NCBI RefSeq assembly: GCF_014636175.1
Contig: NZ_BMDW01000010.1
Span: forward strand, 1-64,000
DNA: 64,000 nucleotides
Direction of reading: 5' to 3'
Source: Sphingomonas psychrolutea
Lineage (GTDB): Bacteria > Pseudomonadota > Alphaproteobacteria > Sphingomonadales > Sphingomonadaceae
A program made the position numbers and the translations under genes. Below the pieces are notes generated by a model. That model had not been told where the DNA came from, searched no databases, and saw only the letters and a program-made list of their open reading frames with translations. Below, piece by piece: positions 7,863 through 20,167 of the stretch. Each line of letters starts with the position of its first letter. Position 1 is the first letter of the stretch.

Positions 7863-8528
7863 ATGAAACTGAATATGCGCGATTCGGAGTCTGTGGCGAT
7901 GCGCCACGCGATGGTGGCAAGCCAATTGCGCACCAATGCGGTGAGCGACGTTCGCGTTGTGGCCGCGATGGACACCGTTGCACGCGAGGCGTTTCTGCCG
8001 GCCGAACTGGCGTCGGTCGCGTATCGCGACACCGCGGTTCCGCTCGGACATGGTCGCGCGCAGAACGTGCCGATCGCGACCGGGCGTTTGCTGACTCAGG
8101 CGGAACTCCGCGCCAGCGACCGCGTGCTGCTGATTGGCGCGGCGGGGGGCTATACCGCCGCAGTGCTCGCTGCGTTGGTTGCCGAGGTCGTCGCGGTCGA
8201 GAGTGATCCTACGTTGGCCGGCTTTGCGCGCGCAGCGCTGGCGGATGTCGCTGCGGTTACGGTGATCGAAGGCCCGCTTGAGGCAGGTCATGCCCCCGGC
8301 GCGCCATATGACGTGATTGTCGTCGATGGTGCGGTCGAAGAAATTCCGGCGGGATTGATCGAACAGGTCGCGGTCGGTGGACGCGTCGTTGCGGGGATTC
8401 TGGATCGTGGCGTGACTCGGCTGAGCGCGGGGCGACGCACCGCAGGCGGCTTTGGTCTGCTGGATTTTGCCGACATTGACTGCGTGACGCTGCCCGGCTT
8501 CGCGCGGCCGCGCACCTTTACCTTCTAA
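7863..8528 (+). CDS. protein-L-isoaspartate O-methyltransferase family protein
   Basis: Related to Pcm, which methylates L-isoaspartyl residues in damaged proteins using SAM. The 221-residue protein has the conserved N-terminal MVASQLRTNAVSDVRVVAAM and REAFLPAE, then the SAM-binding LLIGAAGGYTAAVLAAL (about residues 80-96) and VVAVESD, and later DVIVVDGAVEEIP. The ATG at 7863 was chosen over an upstream in-frame start because an AAAGGTGG site precedes it. It lies 22 bp before a TolC-like gene, as is common in alphaproteobacteria where this paralogue pairs with tolC. Enzymatic repair activity is assumed from family only. Confidence 0.88.
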   Translation: MKLNMRDSESVAMRHAMVASQLRTNAVSDVRVVAAMDTVAREAFLPAELASVAYRDTAVPLGHGRAQNVPIATGRLLTQAELRASDRVLLIGAAGGYTAAVLAALVAEVVAVESDPTLAGFARAALADVAAVTVIEGPLEAGHAPGAPYDVIVVDGAVEEIPAGLIEQVAVGGRVVAGILDRGVTRLSAGRRTAGGFGLLDFADIDCVTLPGFARPRTFTF

Positions 8529-8550
8529 CGCGAAAAAAGAGCTGCGAGCG

Positions 8551-10071
8551 ATGCGATCTCTTCCATTCCTGACCGGTACAGCGCTGCTAGCGCTGGGCGT
8601 GGCCCCTGCTCTGGCGTCGGCGGACACGCTGCGTGAGGCGCTGCTCGAAGCGTATAAGACCAACCCGACGCTTGCCGCACAGCGGGCCAATGTCCGCGCG
8701 ATCGACGAGAATGTACCGATCGCGCGCGCCAGCGCCTTTCCTGGCGTACAATTGCAAAGCAGTTACACCGAGGCGGTCGTGCTGCCGGTGACCTCTTTCA
8801 CCGCGCCCGCGCGCACGTCGCAGACGCAAGCCAACCTTACCTATTCGCTATATGCCGGTGGCGCAGTGAAGAACGGGATCGCCGCGGCCGATATCCGCGT
8901 GCAGGGCGGCCAGGCCACACTGCGCGGGACCGAGGCCGATCTGTTTTCGGCGGTCGTCGGGGCGTATATGGACGTGATCCGCGATGAAGCGATCGTTGCG
9001 CTCAATCGGCAGAATGTGAAGGTCCTCGAAGTCAATTTGCGGGCATCGCAGGATCGCTTCCAGGTTGGCGATTTGACGCGGACCGATGTCGCACAGTCCG
9101 ATGCAAGATCGGCGATCGCGCGCGGCCAGTTGCAGACCGCCGAAGCGCGCCTCATCAGCAGCCGGGAGAGTTTCATTCGGTTGGTCGGTTCCGCGCCCGC
9201 GACGCTCGACACCCCGCCGCCTTTGCCCAATTTGCCGTCGGACCCGGAAGCTGCCGTGGACATCGCGTTGTCGGATAATCCAAATTTATTGGCCGCGCAG
9301 AAGAATGGCGACGCGAGCGCGTACGACGTCAAGGTTGCCCATGCGAGCCGTCTGCCCAAGGTCGATGCCTTTGCCGGCGGCAGCTATACCAATTATTTCG
9401 GGTCGCTTGGCAATTTCAGCCCAAACGTCGCCGCCACGCAATATGATCGCTCGGCCCAACTCGGTCTGCGTTTCACCTTGCCGCTGTACCAGGGCGGTGC
9501 GCCGTCGGCGCGGATTCGCCAAGCGCAGGAGCGTCGCGCGCAGGCGCTTGAGCAAGTCACCGAGGCTGAACGTGCCGTCGTCGCGCAGGCACGATCGGCT
9601 CATGCCGTGTGGCAATCATCGCTGCAGGTGATCGCGTCGAGCGAAATTGCGGTCAACGCGAACAAACTGTCGCTGGAAGGCGTGCGCGCCGAAAACAGCG
9701 TCGGGAACCGCACCATCCTCGACATTCTGAATGCCGAGCAGGAATTGCTCAATTCGCAGGTAACCTTGGTGACCGCGCGTCGTGACGCCTATGTTGCCGG
9801 CTTTGCGCTGCTCGCCGCAATGGGCAAGGCCGAGGCCCGCGACCTTGGGCTTGAGGGCGGTCCGCTGTACGATCCGAGCGTGAATGCGAAGCGCGTGCGC
9901 AACAATATTTGGGACTTCGCGTCCGATCCCGATCCGATTATCACCGGCACGCGGACCAATGCGACGCAGGCGCAAGGGTCGCAAGTCACGCGTCCGCTCG
10001 ATCCGATTCTGAATGGAGGCGTTGACAGGAGCGCGCCGATTACCGCAGGTGAGGCGACAAAGAACCGCTGA
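8551..10071 (+). CDS. tolC: TolC family outer membrane efflux protein
   Basis: This is the outer-membrane channel and periplasmic tunnel for tripartite efflux pumps or type I secretion. The 506-residue protein has a signal peptide (FLTGTALLALGVAPALASA, cleavage around residue 24). It starts its mature part with DTLREALLEAYKTNPTLAAQ and contains two repeats of outer-membrane-efflux domains; YSLYAGGAVKNGI and LPLYQGGAPSARIRQAQERR are the strand/helix junctions typical of TolC. No inner-membrane pump or adaptor is next to it. The following gene is popZ, 34 bp downstream. Confidence 0.92.
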   Translation: MRSLPFLTGTALLALGVAPALASADTLREALLEAYKTNPTLAAQRANVRAIDENVPIARASAFPGVQLQSSYTEAVVLPVTSFTAPARTSQTQANLTYSLYAGGAVKNGIAAADIRVQGGQATLRGTEADLFSAVVGAYMDVIRDEAIVALNRQNVKVLEVNLRASQDRFQVGDLTRTDVAQSDARSAIARGQLQTAEARLISSRESFIRLVGSAPATLDTPPPLPNLPSDPEAAVDIALSDNPNLLAAQKNGDASAYDVKVAHASRLPKVDAFAGGSYTNYFGSLGNFSPNVAATQYDRSAQLGLRFTLPLYQGGAPSARIRQAQERRAQALEQVTEAERAVVAQARSAHAVWQSSLQVIASSEIAVNANKLSLEGVRAENSVGNRTILDILNAEQELLNSQVTLVTARRDAYVAGFALLAAMGKAEARDLGLEGGPLYDPSVNAKRVRNNIWDFASDPDPIITGTRTNATQAQGSQVTRPLDPILNGGVDRSAPITAGEATKNR

Positions 10072-10105
10072 TCGGCGGTGACGGACTTTGACGAGGGTGT
10101 GGTCG

Positions 10106-10588
10106 ATGGGGGATTTGAGCGCCGAGCCGTCGATGGAGGACATCCTTTCGTCGATCAAACGGATCATCGCCGAGGAGAATGACGCGGCACCCGGTCGCGC
10201 CAAGCGCCCGGCGCGGACACTGCCCGCGCGCTCCGACCCGGCGCCGTTCGGTCATGACGAGATCCTCGAACTGAGCGAACCTGCGCCCGAGCCCGAGCCG
10301 GATCATCCTGTTCCGGCGCAGGCAGAGGCTTCGATTGCCGTAGCTCCACCCCCTATTGCCGGGCCTGCCGATTCGATCCTGTCGGAGCGGACGGCCGTCG
10401 CGACGCGCGGCCCGCTCGACGCTTTGTCGCGCATGATCGTGAAGCCCGAGGTCGCGGGTTCGGATACGCTAGAGGGGATGGTACGCGAGATGCTCCGCCC
10501 GATGTTGCGTGACTGGCTCGATGCCAATTTGCCGCCGATGGTCGAGACGATGGTCGCGCGCGAAATCGAACGCATCACCAACAAGTAA
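10106..10588 (+). CDS. popZ: PopZ-type polar organizing protein (DUF2497)
   Basis: PopZ self-assembles at cell poles and anchors ParB-parS and regulators in Caulobacter. This 160-residue protein has the conserved N-terminal helix SMEDILSSIKRIIAEE (about residues 9-24), a Pro/Glu/Ala-rich disordered middle, and the C-terminal oligomerisation segment (DTLEGMVREMLRPMLRDWLD and the following VETMVAREIERI). The ATG at 10106 is chosen over 10088 because it starts just before the conserved helix. popZ lies near valS as in Caulobacter, but here an S9 peptidase sits between them. Confidence 0.9.
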   Translation: MGDLSAEPSMEDILSSIKRIIAEENDAAPGRAKRPARTLPARSDPAPFGHDEILELSEPAPEPEPDHPVPAQAEASIAVAPPPIAGPADSILSERTAVATRGPLDALSRMIVKPEVAGSDTLEGMVREMLRPMLRDWLDANLPPMVETMVAREIERITNK

Positions 10589-10631
10589 GCGTGGTTGCGG
10601 GAAGGGCGGGGTTCTGCTGTAACTCGGCGGC

Positions 10632-12683
10632 ATGAACAGACTTCTTGCCGCGACCGCTTTGACGGCCGCCCCCTTCGCTTTTGGCATCGCAGCCCCCGCG
10701 GTCGCTCGCCAACTCACCATCGACGATGTCTCCACGCTGTCGCGCGTCTCGTCTCCCGCGGTATCGCCCGACGGGCATTGGCTGGTGTGGCAGCAGCGTG
10801 AGGCCGATCTGACGATTGATGGCGGGCGATTCGATGTGTGGCGGCTTGATCTCACCAAGACGGGTGCCGCGCCCGAGAAGCTCGCCGCCGAGGCCGAGGT
10901 GAATGAGACCGCGCCGCAATTCTCCAACGACGGCAAGACGGTCTATTTCCAGTCCGACAAAGGCGGCGACGATGCGGTGTGGTCGGTCGGCATCGCTGGC
11001 GGCGCGGCGACGCGGCTGACGCAGTTCAAGGGCGGGATGGGCGGCTTCAAGGTTTCGCCGAGCGGGGACAAACTCCTCGTCTGGGCCGACCGCTTGCCGG
11101 GCGCGCCGAGCCTGGAGCCGGCGATGGTCAAAAAGGACGCGAACGCCGGCAATGCTCGCGTTTACGACCAGATGTTCGTGCGGCATTGGGCGAGCTGGTC
11201 GGACGGGACGCGCTCGCAATTGTTCGTGCTGCCGCTGACCGCGAGCAGTGCGACCGGCAACGGCGTGGCGATCGAGGGGAAACTGGTCGGCGACGCGCCG
11301 TCCAAGCCGTTCGGCGGGGCTGAGGAAGTGTCGTGGAGCGCGGATGGCAAGACCGTTTTCTTCGCGCTGCGCGAGGCGGGGCGGATCGAGCCACTGTCGA
11401 CCAACCTCGACATTTTCTCTGTCCCCGCCGATGGCTCTGCCGCGCCGACCAATCTGACCGATGCGAATGACGGGATGGACAACCTGCCCACCGCATCGCC
11501 CGATGGCAAATCGCTCGCCTGGTTCGCGATGAAGCGGCCGGGCTATGAAGCCGACCGGCAAGTGCTGATGCTGCGCGATCTGGCGAGCGGCAAGGTTACG
11601 GCGCTGACCGAAAGCTGGGATCGCTCGGTCGGGTCGATCGCCTGGGCACCCGATTCAAGGACGATCTTCGTCACGGCCGAGGACACGCAGGAAACGCCGA
11701 TCTGGTCGGTGTCGCCCGCGAGCGGCAAGGTCACGCGGTTGACCGCCGAGGGCAATGTCTCCGCCGTCGTGCCGACCGCCAAGGGGGTGGTGTTCGCGAT
11801 GAATTCGCTCACCGCGCCGGACGATTTCTATGTGCTGACGGGCAAGAAGACGGCGCGTCTGACGTCGGTCAATGCGGCGAAGCTAGCGGGCGTCGAGATG
11901 CCGACCGTTACGCGTTTCAACTTCACCGGCGCGAACAACGATACCGTCTGGGGCTATGCAGTGAAGCCTGCGGGTAGCACCGGAAAGGTGCCGATCGCCT
12001 TCATGGTGCATGGCGGGCCGCAAGGGTCGAGCAACAACAGCTGGTCATATCGCTGGAACCCGGCGGTGTTTGCGGGGGCAGGGTACGGGCTGGTCGCGGT
12101 CGATTTCCACGGGTCGACCGGTTACGGCCAGAAGTTCAGCGACGATATTCGGGGCAATTGGGGCGGCTGGCCGCTCGAGGATCTGCAAAAGGGCCTCGAC
12201 GCGGCGACGACCAAGTTCGACTGGCTCGACAAGGACAATGCCTGCGCGCTCGGCGCGTCCTATGGCGGCTACATGATGAACTGGATCGAGGGGCGTTGGC
12301 CCGATCGCTTCAAATGCATCGTCCAGCATGACGGCGTGTTCGACGCCCGCGCGATGGCGTATGAGACCGAAGAATTGTGGTTCGACGAGTGGGAACATGG
12401 CGGCAAGGCCTATTTCGAGGACCCCGCCGCGTTCGAGAAATGGAACCCCGTCAACTACGTCACCGCGTGGAAGACGCCGCAGCTCGTCCTCACCAGCGAG
12501 GGCGATTACCGCATTCCCTATACGCAGGGGATCGCCGCGTTCACCGCGCTGCAACGTCGCGACATTCCGTCGCGGCTGGTGGTGTTTCCGGGCGGCAGCC
12601 ATTGGGTGACCAAGCCCAAGGAAAGCCGCCAATGGTATGGCGAAGTGCTGGGCTGGATGGGGAAATATACCGGGGCCAAATAA
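10632..12683 (+). CDS. S9 family (prolyl-oligopeptidase type) serine peptidase, exported
   Basis: Hydrolyses oligopeptides, probably dipeptidyl- or acyl-aminoacyl-peptidase-like, in the periplasm. The 683-residue protein has a signal peptide (residues 1-25, ending ..AVARQ), an N-terminal beta-propeller with repeated SPDG/SADGK blades (about 40-400), and a C-terminal alpha/beta hydrolase domain. Nucleophile motif GASYGGYM, oxyanion-side FMVHGGPQGSS, the acid Asp near SEGDYRIP and the catalytic His in FPGGSHW are visible. It lies 43 bp after popZ and is followed by a palindromic repeat. The precise substrate cannot be read from sequence. Confidence 0.92.
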   Translation: MNRLLAATALTAAPFAFGIAAPAVARQLTIDDVSTLSRVSSPAVSPDGHWLVWQQREADLTIDGGRFDVWRLDLTKTGAAPEKLAAEAEVNETAPQFSNDGKTVYFQSDKGGDDAVWSVGIAGGAATRLTQFKGGMGGFKVSPSGDKLLVWADRLPGAPSLEPAMVKKDANAGNARVYDQMFVRHWASWSDGTRSQLFVLPLTASSATGNGVAIEGKLVGDAPSKPFGGAEEVSWSADGKTVFFALREAGRIEPLSTNLDIFSVPADGSAAPTNLTDANDGMDNLPTASPDGKSLAWFAMKRPGYEADRQVLMLRDLASGKVTALTESWDRSVGSIAWAPDSRTIFVTAEDTQETPIWSVSPASGKVTRLTAEGNVSAVVPTAKGVVFAMNSLTAPDDFYVLTGKKTARLTSVNAAKLAGVEMPTVTRFNFTGANNDTVWGYAVKPAGSTGKVPIAFMVHGGPQGSSNNSWSYRWNPAVFAGAGYGLVAVDFHGSTGYGQKFSDDIRGNWGGWPLEDLQKGLDAATTKFDWLDKDNACALGASYGGYMMNWIEGRWPDRFKCIVQHDGVFDARAMAYETEELWFDEWEHGGKAYFEDPAAFEKWNPVNYVTAWKTPQLVLTSEGDYRIPYTQGIAAFTALQRRDIPSRLVVFPGGSHWVTKPKESRQWYGEVLGWMGKYTGAK

Positions 12684-12690
12684 CAATCCG

Positions 12691-12796
12691 TCACCCCGGC
12701 CTTGTGCCGGGGTCCACCAGGCGGCTGGCTATACCGGTGGATGCTCTGGCGCATTGTTTGCTGCACGGTGGACCCCGGAACAAGTCCGAGGTGACG
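12691..12796. repeat. intergenic palindromic repeat (copy 2)
   Basis: Imperfect inverted arms CGTCACCCCGGCCTTG..GGGGTCCACC and GGTGGACCCCGG..GAGGTGACG flank a 46-base centre. It lies between the S9 peptidase stop and valS. The arm ends (GTCACCCC / GTGACG) differ from copies 1, 3 and 4 but resemble the ends of copy 5 (GTCATCCC / GGGGTGAC), so at least two sub-families exist. Confidence 0.75.
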
Positions 12797-12828
12797 AATG
12801 CGGATGTCATGGCTAAAGCCTCCGCATT

Positions 12829-15615
12829 ATGACCGAACTCGCCAAAACCTTCGACCCCGCCGAAATCGAACAGCGCTGGTACGCGCATTGGGAAACGGAA
12901 GGGCTGTTCCACCCCGACCGCCCCGGTGCCGAGCCGTGGACGATCGTCAACCCGCCGCCCAACGTGACGGGCTCGCTGCACATCGGGCACGCGCTCGACA
13001 ATACTTTGCAGGACATCCTGACGCGCCACGCGCGGTTGCAGGGCAAGGATGCGTTGTGGGTGGTGGGCACCGATCACGCCGGGATCGCCACGCAAATGGT
13101 GGTCGAGCGGCAGCTGAACGAGCGGCAGGACAAGCGCACGAACTATACGCGCGAGCAGTTCGTCGAAAAAGTGTGGGCGTGGAAGGAAGAGAGCGGCGGC
13201 GAGATTACGCAGCAGCTCCGCCGCCTTGGCTGTTCGATGGATTGGGCGAACGAGCGCTTCACGATGGACGAGGGCTTTTCAAAGGCCGTGCTCAAGGTGT
13301 TCGTCGACCTGCACAAGGAAGGGCTGATCTACCGCGACAAAAGGCTGGTCAATTGGGATCCCGGCCTCGGCACCGCGATCAGCGACCTCGAGGTTGAAAC
13401 GCGCGAGATCAAGGGCAGCTTCTGGCGGCTGCGCTATCCGCTCGCCGACGGATCGGGCTTCATCGAAGTCGCGACGACGCGGCCCGAGACGATGCTCGCC
13501 GACATGGCGGTGGCGGTGAATGCGGCGGATGAACGCTACACGCATCTCGTCGGCAAGCAGGTGCGGCTGCCGATTACCGGGCGGCTGATTCCGATCATCA
13601 CCGACGACCATGCCGATCCCGAGCTGGGTTCGGGCGCGGTGAAGATCACGCCGGGGCATGATTTCAACGATTTCGAAGTCGGCAAGCGGGCCGGGATCGC
13701 GGCGGGCGCGATGCTCAATATGCTCGATGCCAAGGCGCAGGTGGTGCAGGTTGCGGACGAGCTGATCCCCGACGTGTTCCTTGGCCTCACCACGGCCGAG
13801 GCGCGCAAGGCTGTGGTCGCGCAGTTGAAGGCCGAGGGCTTCCTGATCCCGCACATCGACAAGGACGGCGAGGAGCACGACGCCGAGCCGCGCACGATTC
13901 AGACGCCGTACGGCGACCGCTCGGGCGTGGTGATCGAGCCGTGGCTGACCGATCAATGGTATGTCGATGCGGCAACGCTCGCGAAACCGGCGATCGAGGC
14001 GGTGCGCTCGGGCGCGATCGAGATCGTGCCCAAGACGTGGGAAAAGACGTATTTCAACTGGATGGAGAATATCCAGCCGTGGTGCGTCTCGCGGCAGCTT
14101 TGGTGGGGGCATCGGATACCGGCTTGGTTTGCCGAGGACGGGTCGATCCATGTTGCGCTGACCGAGGCCGATGCCCAGGCGCAGGCCGGTAAGGGCGTAG
14201 CGCTGAGGCAGGATAACGACGTGCTCGACACATGGTTCTCCTCCGCGCTGTGGCCGTTCGCGACGATGGGGTGGCCGGATTCTTCTTACCCCTCCCCTTC
14301 AGGGGAGGGGCAAGGGGTGGGGCCTCTCCGTCTCACCGAGCCTGCGCTCGCGGGACGGCCCCACCCCAACCCCTCCCCTGAAGGGGAGGGGCTCAATACG
14401 CTCCACGGCCGCTATCCCAATGACGTGCTCATCTCGGGCTTCGACATTCTGTTCTTCTGGGATGCCCGCATGATGATGCAGGGCCTTCATTTCATGAAGG
14501 ATGTGCCCTTCAAGAAACTCTACCTGCACGGCCTCGTCCGTGCGGCGGACGGGCAGAAGATGTCCAAGTCGAAGGGCAATGTCGTCAATCCGCTCGGGTT
14601 GATCGACAAATACGGCGCCGACGCGTTGCGCTTCTTCATGGCGGCGATGGAAAGCCAGGGCCGCGACATCAAGATGGATGAGAAGCGCGTCGAGGGCTAT
14701 CGCAACTTCGCGACCAAGTTGTGGAATGCGTGCCGTTTCGCGCAATCGAACGGGATCGGCGCGAGCAGTTCGGCGATTGCGCCGGACGCGACGCTCGCGG
14801 TCAACAAATGGATCATCGCCGAGACGATCGGGTGTGTTCAGGCGGTCGACCTCGCGCTCGCCGATCTGCGCTTCGATGGCGCGGCGAATGCGGTGTATCA
14901 GTTCGTGTGGAGCCGGTTTTGCGACTGGTATCTCGAGCTGATCAAGCCGGTGTTCGACGGCGACGAAAAGGGCAGCATCGATCCCGAGAGCAAGCTGGTC
15001 GCCGGTTGGGTGATCGACCAGATCCTCGTGCTGCTTCACCCGTTCATGCCGTTCATCACCGAAGAATTGTGGCACGCGATGGGCGCTCGCGAGAACGATC
15101 TGATCGTCGCGCAGTGGCCGATGGCTGACGCGCAATCGATTGATCCCGCAGCGAGCAAGGAAATCGACTGGCTGATCCGGCTGGTGAGCGAGGTGCGTGC
15201 CGCGCGCAACGAGCTCGGTATCGCGCCGGGTGTGCGGATGGCGGTGCATGTACTCGACGCATCGTCCGAGACCACCGCGAGGATCGAACGGCAGACCGCT
15301 GCAATCGCGCGGCTGGCGCGGATCGATGTTGCGACCGGAGCGGCACCGAGCGGCGGGGCGTTGCAGGTCGTGGTCGATGCGACGACCTTCGTTCTTCCGC
15401 TCGAAGGGGTCATCGACATCGCCGCCGAACGCGCGCGCCTGATCAAGGGCATCGAGGCGGCGGCGAAGGAACGCGATGCGCTCGCCGGGCGGCTCGGTAA
15501 CCCGAGCTTTGTCGAGCGCGCCAAACCCGAAGCGGTCGAGAAAGCGCGTGCCGATCATGCCGACAAGGCCGCCGAGGCCGAGCGGCTGAGCGCGGCGCTG
15601 GCGCGGTTGGGGTGA
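12829..15615 (+). CDS. valS: valyl-tRNA synthetase
   Basis: Charges tRNA-Val with valine and edits mischarged threonine. The 928-residue class I enzyme shows [19 protein letters not shown] (HIGH motif, about residue 50), the CP1 editing domain (about 190-350), [34 protein letters not shown], the KMSKS loop [10 protein letters not shown], an anticodon-binding domain, and a C-terminal coiled coil (about 865-928). Unusually, about 36 residues (roughly 487-522) between ATMGWPD and GRYPNDVL are encoded by a palindromic repeat read in frame. No stop or frameshift is created. The enzyme should be essential, so the insert is presumably tolerated in a surface loop. Confidence 0.96.
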   Translation: MTELAKTFDPAEIEQRWYAHWETEGLFHPDRPGAEPWTIVNPPPNVTGSLHIGHALDNTLQDILTRHARLQGKDALWVVGTDHAGIATQMVVERQLNERQDKRTNYTREQFVEKVWAWKEESGGEITQQLRRLGCSMDWANERFTMDEGFSKAVLKVFVDLHKEGLIYRDKRLVNWDPGLGTAISDLEVETREIKGSFWRLRYPLADGSGFIEVATTRPETMLADMAVAVNAADERYTHLVGKQVRLPITGRLIPIITDDHADPELGSGAVKITPGHDFNDFEVGKRAGIAAGAMLNMLDAKAQVVQVADELIPDVFLGLTTAEARKAVVAQLKAEGFLIPHIDKDGEEHDAEPRTIQTPYGDRSGVVIEPWLTDQWYVDAATLAKPAIEAVRSGAIEIVPKTWEKTYFNWMENIQPWCVSRQLWWGHRIPAWFAEDGSIHVALTEADAQAQAGKGVALRQDNDVLDTWFSSALWPFATMGWPDSSYPSPSGEGQGVGPLRLTEPALAGRPHPNPSPEGEGLNTLHGRYPNDVLISGFDILFFWDARMMMQGLHFMKDVPFKKLYLHGLVRAADGQKMSKSKGNVVNPLGLIDKYGADALRFFMAAMESQGRDIKMDEKRVEGYRNFATKLWNACRFAQSNGIGASSSAIAPDATLAVNKWIIAETIGCVQAVDLALADLRFDGAANAVYQFVWSRFCDWYLELIKPVFDGDEKGSIDPESKLVAGWVIDQILVLLHPFMPFITEELWHAMGARENDLIVAQWPMADAQSIDPAASKEIDWLIRLVSEVRAARNELGIAPGVRMAVHVLDASSETTARIERQTAAIARLARIDVATGAAPSGGALQVVVDATTFVLPLEGVIDIAAERARLIKGIEAAAKERDALAGRLGNPSFVERAKPEAVEKARADHADKAAEAERLSAALARLG
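14287..14392. repeat. palindromic repeat inserted in frame within valS (copy 3)
   Basis: Left arm 14287-14322 begins CCCCTCCCCTTCAGGGGAGG and right arm 14357-14392 is its near-perfect inverse; each arm is itself a hairpin. The centre is 34 bases. It matches the intergenic copy at 38471-38573 in both arms and partly in the centre. Read in frame it gives [12 protein letters not shown] and later [10 protein letters not shown], Pro/Ser/Gly-rich segments foreign to valyl-tRNA synthetases. Confidence 0.88.
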
Positions 15616-15645
15616 CGAATACGTAAGGGCGGGATAAGAGCAACG

Positions 15646-17108
15646 ATGGCAACGTCTCCAACGCGCACTGGCGCACCCACTCGTCCCGGCCAGCGCGACC
15701 TCACCACCGGCCCGATCGCCGCGACGCTGCTCGCCTTCGCACTCCCCACGCTCGGTTCGAACATTCTGCAATCGCTAAACGGGTCGATCAACACGATTTG
15801 GGTCGGGCGGTTTCTGGGCGAGAGCGCGGTGTCGGCGACGGCGAACGCCAACACGATCATGTTCCTGATGTTCGCCGCGGTGTTCGGCTTCGGCATGGCC
15901 TCGACCATTCTGATCGGCCAATCGATGGGACGACGCGATGTCGAGGCGGCGCGGCGCGCGTTCGGCGCATCGATCGGCATCGTGATGAGCGGCGCGGTGG
16001 TGATCGCGACGCTCGGATGGATCTTCGCGCCCGCTATCCTGCACGCGCTGGCAACGCCGCCGAGCGTGATGCCGCTGGCGCTCGCCTATCTCCGCGTCAT
16101 TTTCCTCGCCCTGCCGGCATCGATGTTGCTGGTGCTGCTCAGCATGGCGCTGCGCGGCATTGGCGATTCGGTCACGCCCTTATGGTTCACCGTGCTGAGC
16201 GTCGCGCTCGACAGCGGGCTCAACCCGATCTTTATCCGCGGCTGGTTCGGCATGCCGGCATTGGGGATTGCCGGGTCGGCGACTGCCACGCTGATTGCTT
16301 CGTATGTCGCCGCGTTCGGGCTGCTCGCTTATGTCTATGTGCGCGATTTGCCGATCCGGTTGCGCGGGCATGAAATCACGTGGCTGATCCCCAGTGCGGC
16401 GCTGGCGCGAACGATCCTGGCCAAGGGTTTGCCGATGGGCGCGCAGATGCTCGTCGTCTCGCTGGCGGCGCTGGCGATGACCGGCCTCGTCAACCGCTAC
16501 GGCGTCGATACCAGCGCGGCGTACGGCGTTTCGATGCAATTATGGGGTTATGTCCAGATGCCCGCGCTCGCCGTCGGTGCGGCGGTGAGCAGCATGGCGG
16601 CGCAAAATATCGGCGCGGGGCTGTGGGACCGGGTCGATCGGATCACAGGCTCCGGCATCCTGTTCAGTGCGCTCATCACCACGACGATGGTGGTCGCGAT
16701 CATCGCGTTCGATCGCCCGGTGATGGCGGTGTTCCTCGGCAGTGACAGCCCGGCAATCCCGATCGCGCGCCATATTCAGGTGCTGGCGAGCTGGAACTTC
16801 ATCGTGTTCGGCATGACGATGGTGCTGTTCTCGACCGTGCGCGCCAATGGCGCGGTGTGGGCGCCGCTGACGATGCTGATCGTGTCGCTGTTCCCGGTGC
16901 GTTTGGGTTTCGCGCTCGCGTTCGAACACAGCCTCGGCGCGGATTCGTTATGGTGGAGCTTCCCGCTCGGTTCGCTCGCCAATCTGGCGATGGCGGCGTG
17001 GTACTACCGCTACGGCGGATGGCGCGCGCAGCGGATGGTCGTGCCGCCCGAAGCCCCGCCCGAACAGGGCGGGGACGGCGAACCGGTCGGGCGGCTGCAC
17101 CCGGCGAG

Positions 17109-17112
<4 letters not shown>
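15646..17112 (+). CDS. MATE family efflux transporter
   Basis: This is a multidrug and toxin extrusion pump using a Na+ or H+ gradient in the inner membrane. The 488-residue protein has twelve predicted membrane segments in two halves. The first half opens with GPIAATLLAFALPTLGSNILQ, and the second begins near ILAKGLPMGAQML. MATE-type motifs include SLNGSINTIWVGRFLGESAVSA and GIGDSVTPLWF. Ribosome-binding bases AAGGGCGGG lie upstream of the ATG. Its stop overlaps the stop of the convergent lipid kinase gene by a few bases. Substrates are unknown. Confidence 0.92.
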
Positions 17113-19624
<2,512 letters not shown>

Positions 19625-19628
<4 letters not shown>

Positions 19629-20167
19629 TCGAGACCGAACGCCTGATCCTCCGCGGGTGGCGTGAGGCCGATATCGTGCCGTTTCATGCGATGGGGCAGG
19701 ATGCGGACGTGATGCGCTATCTCGGGCCGCCGGCGACGATGGCGGATGCACGCGCCGGCTATGATCGGATGGTCGCGCGACAAAGCGAGCACGGCTATTG
19801 CTTCTGGGCGGCCGAGCGTAAGGCCGATGGCGCCTTCCTCGGCTTTTGCGGATTGCAGCCCGGCTACGCTTTCCTCGATGGCGAAATTGAGATCGGCTGG
19901 CGGTTGCGCCACGACGCGTGGGGGCAGGGCTATGCGCGTGAAGCCGCAGCGGCGAGCCTCGCCTGGGGTTGGGCGAATCTGGACGCGCCGCGCATCACCG
20001 CGATCACTGTCCTTGCCAATACGCGGAGCTGGAGGCTGATGGAGCGGCTCGGCATGACGCGCTATCCGGACGAGGATTTCGATCACCCGGGCGTGGCCGA
20101 TGACAGCCCGCTCAAGCGCCACATCCTCTATCGCATCACCCGTCCTTCACCATACAGGCCTGCCTGA
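19625..20167 (+). CDS. GNAT family N-acetyltransferase (tandem paralogue)
   Basis: The 180-residue product starts MIETERLILRGWREADIVPF and has FLGFCGLQPGYAFLDGEIEI, the acetyl-CoA loop WGQGYAREAAAASLAW, and ITVLANTRSWRLMERLGMTR. It is closely similar to the preceding gene and of identical length. Its ATG overlaps that gene's stop, and its own stop overlaps the start of the next gene (TGATG), so the four genes from hemB onward are translationally coupled. Like other RimJ/RimL-type enzymes it could act on a protein N-terminus or small amine; the substrate is not evident. Confidence 0.9.
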
